From NCBI GenBank assembly GCA_002345675.1, contig DDWL01000038.1:66920-130919 (forward strand): 64,000 nucleotides of DNA. Direction: 5' to 3'. A program made the position numbers and the translations under genes. Shown here in pieces: positions 14,475 through 22,777 of the stretch. The notes below the pieces were generated by a model. The model had not been told where the DNA came from. It saw only the letters and a list, made by a program, of their open reading frames with translations, and made no database searches. Each line of letters starts with the position of its first letter. The first letter of the stretch is position 1. This stretch comes from Bacteroidales bacterium UBA2287 (GTDB taxonomy: Bacteria > Bacteroidota > Bacteroidia > Bacteroidales > Tenuifilaceae).

Positions 14475-17279
14475 CTATTTCAATTTAGGGCTTAAGTATT
14501 TCCCTGTAATTGACTCCTTGTAAACCGATAATTCCTCAGGGGTTCCAGCAAAAACAAGATTTCCTCCTTTATCACCTCCATCGGGGCCAAGGTCAATTAC
14601 CCAGTCGGAGCACTTAATAACCTCAAGGTTATGCTCAATAACAATAAGGCTATGGCCTTTTCGAATTAGCGAGTCGAATGCCTCAAGGAGTTTTAGGGTA
14701 TCGTGAAAATGAAGCCCAGTTGTTGGTTCGTCGAAAATAAAAAGGTGAGGCTGAGTTGCTTGGTCTTTTTGAAGGTAAAAGGCGAGTTTCACTCGTTGGC
14801 TCTCGCCACCGCTTAGTGTACTCGACGATTGACCTAGTTTAATGTAGCCCAGCCCAACATCTTGTAAAGGTTTTAACCTCGATACAATTCTATTTGTTGC
14901 AGTAGTTTTTTCTTCCTGAAAGAATTCAATGGCTTGGTTAACGGTCATTTCGAGAATGTCGAAAACATTTTTATCTCTATACTTTACCTCAAGTACATCG
15001 TCCTTAAAACGTTTTCCCCCACACGATTCGCACAGCAACGTAACGTCGGCCATAAACTGCATTTCAACTTTTATAAACCCTTCGCCTTGGCATTCCTCGC
15101 ATCGGCCGCCAGCAATATTAAACGAAAAGTGCGATGGCTTAAAGTTCATGCGACTTGCGAATGGTAGCTCCGAAAGAAGTTTCCGAATTTCGTCGTAGGC
15201 CTTAACGTAGGTAACTGGATTTGAGCGCGATGAGCGACCAATAGGGTTTTGGTCAATCATTTCAACCCCTTTTATTAAATGAAAGTCGCCTTCGAATCGG
15301 TTATGTAAACCTGCCTTTTCGCCTGTTCCATTAATATGTCGCGAAATGGCGGGGTAAAGAATTCCTCGAACTAACGACGATTTTCCTGAGCCGCTAACAC
15401 CCGTTACAGCAACCATGCAGTTTAATGGGAATTTAACATCGATATTTTTTAGGTTATTCTCTCTCGCACCTTGTACCGAAAGAAAATTACTCCATTTTCG
15501 ACGTGCTTGAGGAATAGGAATTGCTTCTTCTCCATTTAGGTATTTGGCTGTTAAACTTATGCTGTTTTTTGCGAGCTGCGTATGGTTACCTTCAAACACT
15601 ATTTCGCCACCCTTTCGACCAGCAAGCGGACCAATATCGATTATGTGGTCGGCAGCACGCATAATTTCCTCGTCGTGCTCAACCACAACTACAGTATTTC
15701 CCAAGTCGCGAAGCGATTTTAGCACTTCAATAAGCCGGTGTGTATCCCTTGGGTGAAGCCCAATACTTGGCTCGTCGAGAATGTAAAGGGAGCCAACCAG
15801 TGTAGAACCAATTGAGGTAGCGAGGTTTATTCGCTGCGATTCGCCTCCCGAAAGGGTCGAGGAGAGTCGATTAAGGCTTAGGTAACCTAGTCCAACTTCG
15901 CTTAGGTAATTTAAACGATTCCGAATTTCGGTAAGTATACGTTTCCCAACCTTGGCATCGAATTCATCGAGGGTAAAACTTTCGAATACATTATTTAATT
16001 CGTTAATCGATAGGTTTACAAGTTCAGTAATATTTTTTCCACATACTTTTACGTATGAGGCTTCGCGACGTAGCCTTGAACCATTACACTCGGGACAAGT
16101 AGTTTTACCTGTATATCGCGATAGCATAATACGATTTTGAATTTTGTACTTATGCTGGTCCATGTATATAAATAGGTCGTTGAGCCCCATAAACCCTGTT
16201 CGACCACGCCAAATAATATCCTTTTGTTCGGGTGTTAACTGGTTGTAAGGTTTATGAATTGGGAAATTATAGCTTTCGGTATGTTCAAGAAAGTACCCTT
16301 TGTAATTACTCATACTTTCGCCTTTCCAGCATGCAATGGCATCCTGATAAACCGAAAGGCTTTGGTCGGGAACAACTAAATTCTCGTCAATTCCAGTTAC
16401 TTTTCCATAGCCTTCGCATTTTGGGCAAGCACCAAGCGGGTTGTTAAAACTGAAAAGATGCTCCGATGGATCCTCGAAGGTTATTCCGTCGACACTAAAG
16501 TTGTTTGAGAAAACTTTTTCGCTTCGCGAATTATCTTCAACTGTAACAATCAAGCAAGTTCCATTTCCTTTTGAAAAGGCAGTTTGAACTGAGTCGGCGC
16601 AACGACTAAGGAACTCATCGTCGTGAAGTACTCCAAAGCGGTCGATAACTAAATTCAGCTTTGCTTCCGATAAGGCAAGAAGTTGACGCCACTCATCGGA
16701 ATCGATACGATGGGTTTGATTTTCAACTTCAATTCTTGTAAAACCTTCCTGCGAAAGAGTTTGAAGCACAGTTTCAGGATTTGAATCGTCGTTAAATTCG
16801 ATGGGAGCAAGAACCAAAAGTTTTGTACCAATTGGGCACGATGCAATGTAGTTTACCACATCGGTTACCGAATGTCGTTTAACCTCAATGTCCGAAATTG
16901 GCGAAAATGTGCGCCCAATTCGGGCGAAAAGAAGCTTTAGGTAGTCGTAAACCTCAGTTGTTGTTCCAACTGTTGACCGAGGATTGTGAGTGCTAACCTT
17001 TTGTTCAATAGCTATGGCTGGCGGAATACCCGTAATTAGGTCGACTTCGGGTTTATTAATTCTTCCCAGAAACTGACGTGCATATGACGAAAGACTTTCA
17101 ACGTATCGTCGTTGCCCTTCGGCATAAAGGGTGTCGAAAGCTAACGAGGATTTACCTGAGCCCGACAGTCCGGTTATTACAATTAACTTATTTCGAGGAA
17201 TATCGATACTAATATTTTTCAGGTTGTGAACTCTTGCCCCTTTTATCGATATTACGTTCTGCTTGTTGCTATTAGGCAT
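14475..17279 (-). CDS. uvrA: Excinuclease ABC subunit A
   Basis: DNA-damage recognition ATPase of nucleotide excision repair, acting as a dimer with UvrB. The 934 residues are full length. The first Walker A is GLSGSGKSS at residues 37-45 and the second is GVSGSGKSS around residue 635. Two ABC signatures (TLSGGESQR) and both Walker B regions (LYILDEPSIGLHP, LFIFDEPTTGLHF) are present. Zinc modules are seen as CPKCEGYGKV / CPECNGSR and CEECQGEG / CESCGGKR. A good promoter lies at 17298-17328, divergent from the sigma factor gene. No truncation. Confidence 0.98.
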   Translation of the reverse strand: MPNSNKQNVISIKGARVHNLKNISIDIPRNKLIVITGLSGSGKSSLAFDTLYAEGQRRYVESLSSYARQFLGRINKPEVDLITGIPPAIAIEQKVSTHNPRSTVGTTTEVYDYLKLLFARIGRTFSPISDIEVKRHSVTDVVNYIASCPIGTKLLVLAPIEFNDDSNPETVLQTLSQEGFTRIEVENQTHRIDSDEWRQLLALSEAKLNLVIDRFGVLHDDEFLSRCADSVQTAFSKGNGTCLIVTVEDNSRSEKVFSNNFSVDGITFEDPSEHLFSFNNPLGACPKCEGYGKVTGIDENLVVPDQSLSVYQDAIACWKGESMSNYKGYFLEHTESYNFPIHKPYNQLTPEQKDIIWRGRTGFMGLNDLFIYMDQHKYKIQNRIMLSRYTGKTTCPECNGSRLRREASYVKVCGKNITELVNLSINELNNVFESFTLDEFDAKVGKRILTEIRNRLNYLSEVGLGYLSLNRLSSTLSGGESQRINLATSIGSTLVGSLYILDEPSIGLHPRDTHRLIEVLKSLRDLGNTVVVVEHDEEIMRAADHIIDIGPLAGRKGGEIVFEGNHTQLAKNSISLTAKYLNGEEAIPIPQARRKWSNFLSVQGARENNLKNIDVKFPLNCMVAVTGVSGSGKSSLVRGILYPAISRHINGTGEKAGLHNRFEGDFHLIKGVEMIDQNPIGRSSRSNPVTYVKAYDEIRKLLSELPFASRMNFKPSHFSFNIAGGRCEECQGEGFIKVEMQFMADVTLLCESCGGKRFKDDVLEVKYRDKNVFDILEMTVNQAIEFFQEEKTTATNRIVSRLKPLQDVGLGYIKLGQSSSTLSGGESQRVKLAFYLQKDQATQPHLFIFDEPTTGLHFHDTLKLLEAFDSLIRKGHSLIVIEHNLEVIKCSDWVIDLGPDGGDKGGNLVFAGTPEELSVYKESITGKYLSPKLK

Positions 17280-17297
17280 TTTTACTTATTAAAGATA

Positions 17298-17328
17298 CAA
17301 AGTTAGGGTTTTTATTCAGGAACTTCAA
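17298..17328 (-). promoter_or_regulatory. Promoter of uvrA
   Basis: Reading the minus strand, a TTG (17328-17326) is followed after 20 bases by TAACTTTG (17305-17298), the Bacteroidota -33/-7 arrangement, 18 bases before the uvrA ATG. Confidence 0.6.
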
Positions 17329-17516
17329 TTTATGTTACAAACGCTTTAACCATATTTAAGTTGATTATTTTTACTATTTTTGAGAATAAGTTTTAATATT
17401 TCAAAAATATTTACTTATTTGGCACAATAAATGAAGAGTTTCAACTCTGTTTACTAACCAATAAAATTCAAGGAGGACGCCTATAGACTATATCTACCTA
17501 ACAACCAATTAAATAA

Positions 17517-17529
17517 GGAGGTAGTTTTG
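17517..17529 (+). promoter_or_regulatory. Strong Shine-Dalgarno and TTG start of the sigma factor gene
   Basis: AAGGAGGT at 17516-17523 lies 3-4 bases before the TTG start at 17527. Extended SD sequences are rare in Bacteroidota, and a second AAGGAGG occurs at 17470-17476 in the same leader. A perfect -7 box TATTTTTG at 17375-17382 would give a leader of about 135 bases. Confidence 0.6.
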
Positions 17530-18114
17530 GAAAATTTAAATCCAACTGATTTTGAACTTGTTCAAGAGTTCACATCAGGTAGTCAAAAGGCCATTGAGGT
17601 CCTTATTCGCCGTCACCACAAACGAGTTTACGGCTATATTCTTTTAATGGTAAAAAATCCAGCCATTGCAGAGGATATTTTTCAGGATACATTTGTTAAA
17701 GTAATTAAGTCGCTCCGAGAGGGTCGTTATGCCGATAACGGACGTTTTGTTTCGTGGGTTATGCGAATATCGCATAATTTAATTATTGACCATTTCCGTA
17801 AGGAGAAGCAAATGAAAATGATATCGAAGGATAGTGGTGCCGTTGATATTTTTAATTCGCCTCGTTTTTCGGAGAAAAATATTGAGGAAGATATTGTTTA
17901 CGAACAGGTGCTTACCGATGTAAGGGCTCTTGTTGATAGGCTTCCCGATGAGCAAAAAGAGGTAGTTATGCTTCGTCACTTTGCCAACCTAAGCTTTAAG
18001 GAAATTGCTGAGCAAACCGATGTGAGCATTAATACGGCTCTTGGCCGAATGAGGTATGCCCTTATAAATATGCGAAAGCTAATGGAGGAGAGCAATCTTT
18101 CGCTTTCGATATAA
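17527..18114 (+). CDS. RNA polymerase sigma factor, ECF-like sigma-70 family
   Basis: Alternative sigma factor of 195 residues with only regions 2 and 4. Region 2 is residues 18-95 (AIEVLIRRHHKRVYGYI, EDIFQDTFVKVIKSL, RFVSWVMRISHNLIIDHFRKEK), and region 4 is residues 130-185 (LPDEQKEVVMLRHFANLSFKEIAEQTDVS helix-turn-helix). The start is TTG, chosen because an AAGGAGGT lies just upstream and no ATG occurs before region 2. No anti-sigma factor is adjacent; instead a 62-residue protein follows. It is divergent from uvrA. The regulon cannot be inferred. Confidence 0.92.
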   Translation: MENLNPTDFELVQEFTSGSQKAIEVLIRRHHKRVYGYILLMVKNPAIAEDIFQDTFVKVIKSLREGRYADNGRFVSWVMRISHNLIIDHFRKEKQMKMISKDSGAVDIFNSPRFSEKNIEEDIVYEQVLTDVRALVDRLPDEQKEVVMLRHFANLSFKEIAEQTDVSINTALGRMRYALINMRKLMEESNLSLSI

Positions 18115-18182
18115 TTTCAATTTATTTTACAATAATTAGCTTTTAGGTGCGTTTTATTTTCGTACCTAAAAGTTAGTTGCCT

Positions 18183-18371
18183 ATGCCAAATATTTTTACA
18201 CCTTACCTTTGGATTTATAAGAATTACCCAAACTCGAAAAGTTCAGAACTGATTAACTTGCATTTTAATGCTGACTTAGTTCACTTAGAAAAAGAGTTTA
18301 ACGATTTTGTGACAAGACTACCAGAGATTAGCAATGAAACGTTAAAGCGAATTATTGAAGCTTCGAAGTAG
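18183..18371 (+). CDS. Small conserved-looking cytoplasmic protein after the sigma factor
   Basis: The 62 residues (PNIFTPYLWIYKNYPN..., ending LPEISNETLKRIIEASK) start at ATG 18183; an in-frame TTG six bases earlier is less likely. It lies 68 bases after the sigma gene and ends before a strong terminator, so it is probably co-transcribed. Acidic/hydrophobic helices, no cysteines, no membrane segment. It could modulate the sigma factor, but nothing in the sequence proves this. Confidence 0.65.
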   Translation: MPNIFTPYLWIYKNYPNSKSSELINLHFNADLVHLEKEFNDFVTRLPEISNETLKRIIEASK

Positions 18372-18390
18372 TTGAAAGACAGTTAATAGT

Positions 18391-18420
18391 AAAAAAGTCG
18401 GAATTTTTTTCGACTTTTTT
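18391..18420 (+). terminator. Terminator of the sigma factor unit
   Basis: AAAAAAGTCG at 18391-18400 pairs with CGACTTTTTT at 18411-18420, T-run continuing two bases. Confidence 0.88.
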
Positions 18421-18463
18421 TTGCATATATCATATCTAATATGATATATTTGTGATATCATAT
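18421..18463 (+). promoter_or_regulatory. Promoter and palindromic operator of the SPFH operon
   Basis: TTG at 18421-18423 and a perfect -7 box TATATTTG at 18445-18452 are spaced 21 bases apart. Between and overlapping them is a perfect 9-base inverted repeat, ATATCATAT (18427-18435) and ATATGATAT (18439-18447), with a third direct copy ATATCATAT at 18455-18463, 28 bases from the first. A repressor bound here would block the polymerase. The operon encodes a ribbon-helix-helix protein, a natural candidate. Confidence 0.72.
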
Positions 18464-18479
18464 TAATATCACTCAAACT

Positions 18480-19328
18480 ATGGAAAAAGAATTTAAACCA
18501 AAGTCGGGATACCTAATGTTTTTGGTATTCGTTTTATCGATAGTAGCAGTATTAACTGCAACTATAGTAACCGAAAACCCACTGTTTGTTATTGGGTTTA
18601 TTGTTATCCCTTTTATTGCTCCGGGATTTATTGTCGTAAATCCAAACGAGTCGGCAGTACTGGTGCTTTTTGGTAAGTACGTGGGTACAATTCGTATAAA
18701 TGGATTTTTCTGGACTAATCCATTTTACATAAAAAAGCGAATATCGCTTAGAGCTCGCAACTTTAACGGAGAGCCAATTAAGGTTAACGATATGGTTGGA
18801 AATCCAATTATGATTGGATTAGTGCTTGTTTGGAGGGTTAACAATACTTTCAAAGCATCGTTTGAAGTAGATCAGTTCGAACATTTTGTGGTTGTTCAAA
18901 GCGATGCCGCATTACGTAAGCTTGCTGGGATTTTTCCTTACGACAATTTTGAGCATGAAACCGATGAAATTACACTTCGTTCGGGTGGCGAGCAAGTTAA
19001 CCAAAAATTAGAATTAGAACTTATTGAGCGCCTAACCATGGCTGGAATTGAGGTAATTGAAGCTCGAATAAACTATATTGCTTATGCTTCGGAAATTGCT
19101 GGTGCAATGCTTCGTCGTCAGCAAGCTACAGCTGTTGTTGCTGCACGTAGTAAAATTGTTGAGGGTGCCGTTGGAATGGTTCAAATGGCCTTAGAGCAGC
19201 TGGCCGATAAGCAAATTGTTGAACTCGACGAGGAGAAAAAGGCAGCCATGGTTAGTAACTTAATGGTAGTTCTTTGTTCCGAGGAATCGGCTCGTCCAAT
19301 AATTAATGCTGGCACACTTCATCAATAA
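18480..19328 (+). CDS. SPFH (stomatin/prohibitin/flotillin/HflK-C) domain membrane protein
   Basis: Membrane-anchored scaffold protein of 282 residues. Two N-terminal membrane segments (residues 11-30 and 35-55) are followed by the SPFH domain: NPNESAVLVLFGKYVGTIRINGFFWTNPFY, then ISLRARNF and GNPIMIGLVLVWRV. A coiled tail includes ARINYIAYASEIAGAMLRRQQATAVVAAR, typical of the family. It starts the operon; a ribbon-helix-helix gene follows after 2 bases. Family members organise membrane microdomains or protease complexes; the exact role here is unknown. Confidence 0.92.
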   Translation: MEKEFKPKSGYLMFLVFVLSIVAVLTATIVTENPLFVIGFIVIPFIAPGFIVVNPNESAVLVLFGKYVGTIRINGFFWTNPFYIKKRISLRARNFNGEPIKVNDMVGNPIMIGLVLVWRVNNTFKASFEVDQFEHFVVVQSDAALRKLAGIFPYDNFEHETDEITLRSGGEQVNQKLELELIERLTMAGIEVIEARINYIAYASEIAGAMLRRQQATAVVAARSKIVEGAVGMVQMALEQLADKQIVELDEEKKAAMVSNLMVVLCSEESARPIINAGTLHQ

Positions 19329-19330
19329 CT

Positions 19331-19531
19331 ATGTCGAAGAAAAAAACATTCGTACTGAGAATTGACCAAGAAAAATTTGATGCTCTTGAGAAGTGGGCAG
19401 CCGACGACTTTAGGAGCACTAACGGGCAACTTGAGTGGATAATTGACAATGCGCTTAAAAAAGTTGGTCGCTGGAAAAAGGGAAGTTCAGATACGAATAC
19501 AACCAATCAATCTAATAACTCAACAGAATGA
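19331..19531 (+). CDS. Arc-like ribbon-helix-helix DNA-binding protein
   Basis: The 66 residues fit the ribbon-helix-helix fold: beta-strand KKTFVLRIDQEKFDALEKWAADDFRSTNGQLEWIIDNALKK, with the strand at residues 5-10 and helices at 13-22 and 28-43. Such proteins bind DNA as dimers through the strand. It lies 2 bases after the SPFH gene and overlaps the next gene by 4 bases (ATGA). Autoregulation through the ATATCATAT sites upstream of the operon is a reasonable inference. Confidence 0.85.
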   Translation: MSKKKTFVLRIDQEKFDALEKWAADDFRSTNGQLEWIIDNALKKVGRWKKGSSDTNTTNQSNNSTE

Positions 19532-19743
19532 GACTAGTGCAATCGAAACAGCCCTGCCCAAAGTGCGGGAGTAAAAATTTCGAAATGGGCGAAGCCTATT
19601 TAGCAGGAAGCATAGTAACTAAACTGTTTAACATTCAGAACCGAAAATTTACTTCGTTTACCTGTACTAAATGTAAGTATACTGAATTTTACCAAGTACC
19701 TTTACGCAAAGCGCTTAATGTGTTAGATTTCTTTGTAGGTTAA
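19528..19743 (+). CDS. Small zinc-ribbon protein
   Basis: The 71 residues carry two metal-binding knuckles, CPKCGSKNF (residues 10-18) and CTKCKYTEFY (residues 46-55), the pattern of the small zinc-ribbon nucleic-acid-binding proteins such as YpzJ/COG3478. A central hydrophobic stretch AYLAGSIVTKLFNIQNRKF separates them. Its start overlaps the stop of the ribbon-helix-helix gene (ATGA), so it is translationally coupled. A terminator follows. Function beyond zinc binding is unknown. Confidence 0.85.
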   Translation: MRLVQSKQPCPKCGSKNFEMGEAYLAGSIVTKLFNIQNRKFTSFTCTKCKYTEFYQVPLRKALNVLDFFVG

Positions 19744-19775
19744 TTACTTTCGATTAGAAAATATTATTTTTACGT

Positions 19776-19807
19776 TAAACCCTGCTTGTTTGCTCAAGCA
19801 GGGTTTA
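19776..19807 (+). terminator. Terminator of the SPFH operon
   Basis: TAAACCCTGCTTG at 19776-19788 pairs with CAAGCAGGGTTTA at 19795-19807, loop of six, ending in TTT. Confidence 0.88.
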
Positions 19808-19844
19808 TTTATTTTAATTTATTTAAAAAATAATGCTTAAATGT

Positions 19845-19900
19845 TTTGAGAACATAAATAAACGTTGTTAATTTGAATATTTAATAGACCTATTAAATAT
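19845..19900 (+). promoter_or_regulatory. Promoter and perfect TetR-type operator of the efflux operon
   Basis: TTTG at 19845-19848 and TTAATTTG at 19868-19875 (7 of 8 to TAnnTTTG) are 19 bases apart. Immediately downstream is a perfect 11-base inverted repeat, ATATTTAATAG (19877-19887) and CTATTAAATAT (19890-19900), with a 2-base spacer. Its right arm runs into the ATG of the TetR gene, so the repressor would cover the start site and the start codon. Confidence 0.8.
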
Positions 19901-20519
19901 GGATATTAACAAGGATCAAAACACAGAACAAGCAATACTTGAGGTTGCTGAAAAACTGTTTCTCGACAAGGGTTTTGCTATGACAACCACAACCGAGATT
20001 GCAAAAGCAGTTGGTTGCAATCAGGCTTTAGTGCACTACTACTTTCGAACAAAGGAAAAGTTGTTTACAACAATTTTCGAGCATAAAGCGAAGCTTTTTA
20101 TTTCGCAGTTTATAAAAGTCAGCGATGAGAATATTCCATTTATGGACAAGCTAAAACAAAAGGTTGAGGCGCACTTCGACTTGCTAAAGGAAAATCCGAA
20201 ATTACCTTTTCTGCTATTTAACGAGTTAACAACCAATCCCGAAAGAGCAAAATCGATTAAGGAAGCGTTAAGCTATATTCCAAAAACAATTTTTACAAAA
20301 TTGAACGAAGAGCTTAAGGTGGAAATTGAAAATGGTAGAATTAGGCCAATATCGGCTTTCGATTTAGTTTACACCATTGTTTCGTTGAATGTGATGCTTT
20401 TTATTGCGAAACCAATTTTCGATGCAGTTTTAGATTTTAGCCCACAAGATTATTCTGACTTTATTGAACGTAGAAAGCATGAGAATGTGAAAATTATTAT
20501 TGAAAGCCTAAAACCATAG
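19899..20519 (+). CDS. TetR/AcrR family transcriptional repressor of the efflux operon
   Basis: The 206 residues have the N-terminal TetR helix-turn-helix (residues 8-55: AILEVAEKLFLDKGFAMTTTTEIAKAVGCNQALVHYYFRTKEKLF) and a helical ligand-binding domain of normal length. It is the first gene of an operon encoding TolC, HlyD and ABC transporter parts, and its own start codon lies in a perfect palindrome, so it most likely represses itself and the pump until an exported compound binds. The ligand is unknown. Confidence 0.95.
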   Translation: MDINKDQNTEQAILEVAEKLFLDKGFAMTTTTEIAKAVGCNQALVHYYFRTKEKLFTTIFEHKAKLFISQFIKVSDENIPFMDKLKQKVEAHFDLLKENPKLPFLLFNELTTNPERAKSIKEALSYIPKTIFTKLNEELKVEIENGRIRPISAFDLVYTIVSLNVMLFIAKPIFDAVLDFSPQDYSDFIERRKHENVKIIIESLKP

Positions 20520-20550
20520 CTACGTATATTTCAACTTAATATAAAGAAAA

Positions 20551-21810
20551 ATGAGAAATAAAGCATTAATAATCTTTGTATTAGCTGCATTTTCCCCTTT
20601 TATATCAATTGCGCAGTTAACATTAGAGGTTTGCCACGAAAAGGCAAGAGCAAATTACCCATTGGTTAATCAGTATGGGTTAATAAACGAGGCCGAAAGT
20701 TTCAATTTGGCCAATGCCAATAAAGGTTACTTTCCACAGTTTTCGCTTTCGGCAAAGGCTACATACCAGTCGGAAGTTACTGAACTTCCAATTGCTATGC
20801 CGGGTGTGAAAGCCATGAGCAAAGACCAGTATCAAGCTGTTGCCGAAGTGAATCAGATTATTTGGGATGGCGGAGCCATTCGTTCCCAAAAGGCCATTAA
20901 CACTTCTTCTACAGAAGTTGACAGGCAAAAGTACGAAGTTGATATGTACGCAATTAACGAAAGAGTAAACCAGATGTTTTTTGGGGTGCTTTTACTAAAC
21001 GAGCAGCAAAAAATAACCGAAATTCTACTGAAAGAGTTGGAAAACAGCTTTAACCGTATTTCGGCACTTATACGAAATGGGGTTGCAAACGAAAGCGACC
21101 TTAATTCTATTAAAGTAGAGCAACTAAAAGCTAAGCAAAAAATGGTTGAACTACAGTCGATGGTTAAGGCATACACCGAAATGCTTTCGGTATTTATTGG
21201 CGAAACAATAAGTAACGAAACGGTTCTTTTAAAACCCGAGTATCGAATTGACGAGTCGGAAAACCTAATAAACAAGAGACCAGAGTTGAGTTTGTTCGAT
21301 GCACAAATTAACTTTTTTGAAAGCCAAAAGAAATCGATTGCTTCGGCAAATAAGCCTAAACTTGGGGTGTTTTTACAGGCTGGTTACGGAAAACCAGGTT
21401 TAAATATGCTGAAAGATGAATTCACCCCATTTTACATTGGCGGCATTAGGCTACAGTGGAATTTAAGCAGTTTGTATACCCAATCGAGTAACTTATCAAA
21501 AATAGAGATTAACAAGAAGACAGTTGGTTACCAGAAAGAGTCGTTTATATTCAATACAAACCTAAAACTTGCTCAGCAAAACAACGAAATAGAAAAGTTT
21601 TTAGAGTTAATAAAAACTGACGACGAGATTATTAGCTTACGAAAAAGCATTAAGCAATCGGCCGAGGTAAAGGTTGAAAACGGAACGCTTTCAGTTACTG
21701 AGCTAATTCGTGAAGTAAATGCCGAGAATATGGCAGTGCAGGAAAAAGCCCTGCACGAAATGCAGCTGCTCATTTCAATTTACAACATAAAAAATACGAC
21801 AAATAATTAA
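20551..21810 (+). CDS. TolC family outer-membrane efflux protein
   Basis: Outer-membrane channel component of a tripartite pump. The 419 residues start with a signal peptide (MRNKALIIFVLAAFSPFISIA, cut before QL). Two OEP repeats are seen as pairs of long helices: residues 30-200 (VCHEKARANYP... LIRNGVANESDLNSIKVEQLKAKQKMVEL) and 240-415 (INKRPELSLFDAQINFFESQKKSI ... VENGTLSVTELIREVNAEN). 31 bases after the TetR gene and 11 before the HlyD gene. Fits the AcrR-TolC-YbhG-FSR type of operon. Confidence 0.93.
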   Translation: MRNKALIIFVLAAFSPFISIAQLTLEVCHEKARANYPLVNQYGLINEAESFNLANANKGYFPQFSLSAKATYQSEVTELPIAMPGVKAMSKDQYQAVAEVNQIIWDGGAIRSQKAINTSSTEVDRQKYEVDMYAINERVNQMFFGVLLLNEQQKITEILLKELENSFNRISALIRNGVANESDLNSIKVEQLKAKQKMVELQSMVKAYTEMLSVFIGETISNETVLLKPEYRIDESENLINKRPELSLFDAQINFFESQKKSIASANKPKLGVFLQAGYGKPGLNMLKDEFTPFYIGGIRLQWNLSSLYTQSSNLSKIEINKKTVGYQKESFIFNTNLKLAQQNNEIEKFLELIKTDDEIISLRKSIKQSAEVKVENGTLSVTELIREVNAENMAVQEKALHEMQLLISIYNIKNTTNN

Positions 21811-21821
21811 ATACAAAGTAT

Positions 21822-22733
21822 ATGAGAACATTAGCAGTTTTTTTTATTGGAATTAGTTTGTTGATGATTTCTGCCTGCGGCAGTAAAAATTCCCAATTCG
21901 ATGCGTCGGGAACCTTTGAGGCAACCGAAATTATTGTTTCGTCCGAGGCAACAGGAAAAATTTTGGAATTTGAGGTTCAAGAAGGAATGGATTTAAAAGT
22001 AAACCAGACAGTTGGCTATATTGATAGTTTGCAGCTTTACCTTAAAAAAATGCAATTGCTTGCAAACTTGAAAACAGTTGAAAGTAGAAGGCCCGATACA
22101 AAAGTGCAAATAGCATCGATTCAGCAGCAAATTGAAACGGCAAAAAGCGAAAAACTTCGAATTGAAAGGTTGCTAAAATCGAATGCTGCAAATCAAAAAC
22201 AGCTCGACGATGTAATTGCCCAAATTTCGATTCTCGAAAAGCAACTTGAGGCTCAAAAATCGTCGCTCGATATTACAAACAGAAGCATTGGGGGCGAAAT
22301 TTCAGCAATAGAAATTCAGGTTGCACAGCTAAATGATCAGCTTAAAAAATGCAAGATATCAAGCCCAATTAATGGGACCGTTTTGGTAAAATATGCCGAA
22401 AAGGGAGAGTTTACAGCAATGGGAAAGCCTTTGTTTAAAATTGCCGATACAGGCAATATGTTTCTGCGAGCTTATGTTACTTCCGATCAGCTTACAAAGC
22501 TGAAAATTGGTGAAAGCATTAAAGTATTTGCCGATTTTGGTGAAAGCGAGAATAAAGAGTACACCGGTACTATAACATGGATCTCGAGCAAGTCGGAGTT
22601 TACCCCAAAAACCATTCAAACCCAAAACGAAAGGGCAAATTTAGTTTACGCCATTAAAGTAGCCGTTAAAAACGATGGGTACTTAAAAATTGGGATGTAT
22701 GGGAACATTAAAATTGCTCCCCCTGCCCCCTAA
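21822..22733 (+). CDS. HlyD/YbhG family periplasmic adaptor lipoprotein
   Basis: Membrane fusion protein that joins the inner-membrane ABC transporter to TolC. The 303 residues begin with a lipoprotein signal and lipobox ISAC (C19). A biotinyl-lipoyl half (GKILEFEVQEGMDLKVNQTVGYID, residues 47-70), a long coiled-coil hairpin (75-165), the second lipoyl half (CKISSPINGTVLVKYAEKGEF) and a beta-barrel follow. The last residues, APPAP, and the stop codon are encoded by a GC-rich palindrome at 22718-22740, so the natural C-terminus has probably been replaced by an insertion. Confidence 0.93.
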   Translation: MRTLAVFFIGISLLMISACGSKNSQFDASGTFEATEIIVSSEATGKILEFEVQEGMDLKVNQTVGYIDSLQLYLKKMQLLANLKTVESRRPDTKVQIASIQQQIETAKSEKLRIERLLKSNAANQKQLDDVIAQISILEKQLEAQKSSLDITNRSIGGEISAIEIQVAQLNDQLKKCKISSPINGTVLVKYAEKGEFTAMGKPLFKIADTGNMFLRAYVTSDQLTKLKIGESIKVFADFGESENKEYTGTITWISSKSEFTPKTIQTQNERANLVYAIKVAVKNDGYLKIGMYGNIKIAPPAP

Positions 22734-22740
22734 AGGGGGA
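22718..22740. repeat. GC-rich palindrome at the 3' end of the HlyD gene
   Basis: CCCCC (22726-22730), TAAA, GGGGG (22735-22739), preceded by TCCCCCTG. The HlyD stop codon TAA is the palindrome's own centre. The core CTAAAG recurs in the palindromes at 35600 and 55156. It is a partner of the palindrome at 23312-23339 on the other side of the DUF559 gene. Confidence 0.8.
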
Positions 22741-22777
22741 CGCATTTTAATGTTCTTTAATTATTTATTTTATTGTG

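Noticed and set aside
19331..19743. Ribbon-helix-helix plus zinc-ribbon pair as a toxin-antitoxin system
   Set aside because: The zinc-ribbon protein has no toxin-like features and both genes are coupled to the SPFH gene.
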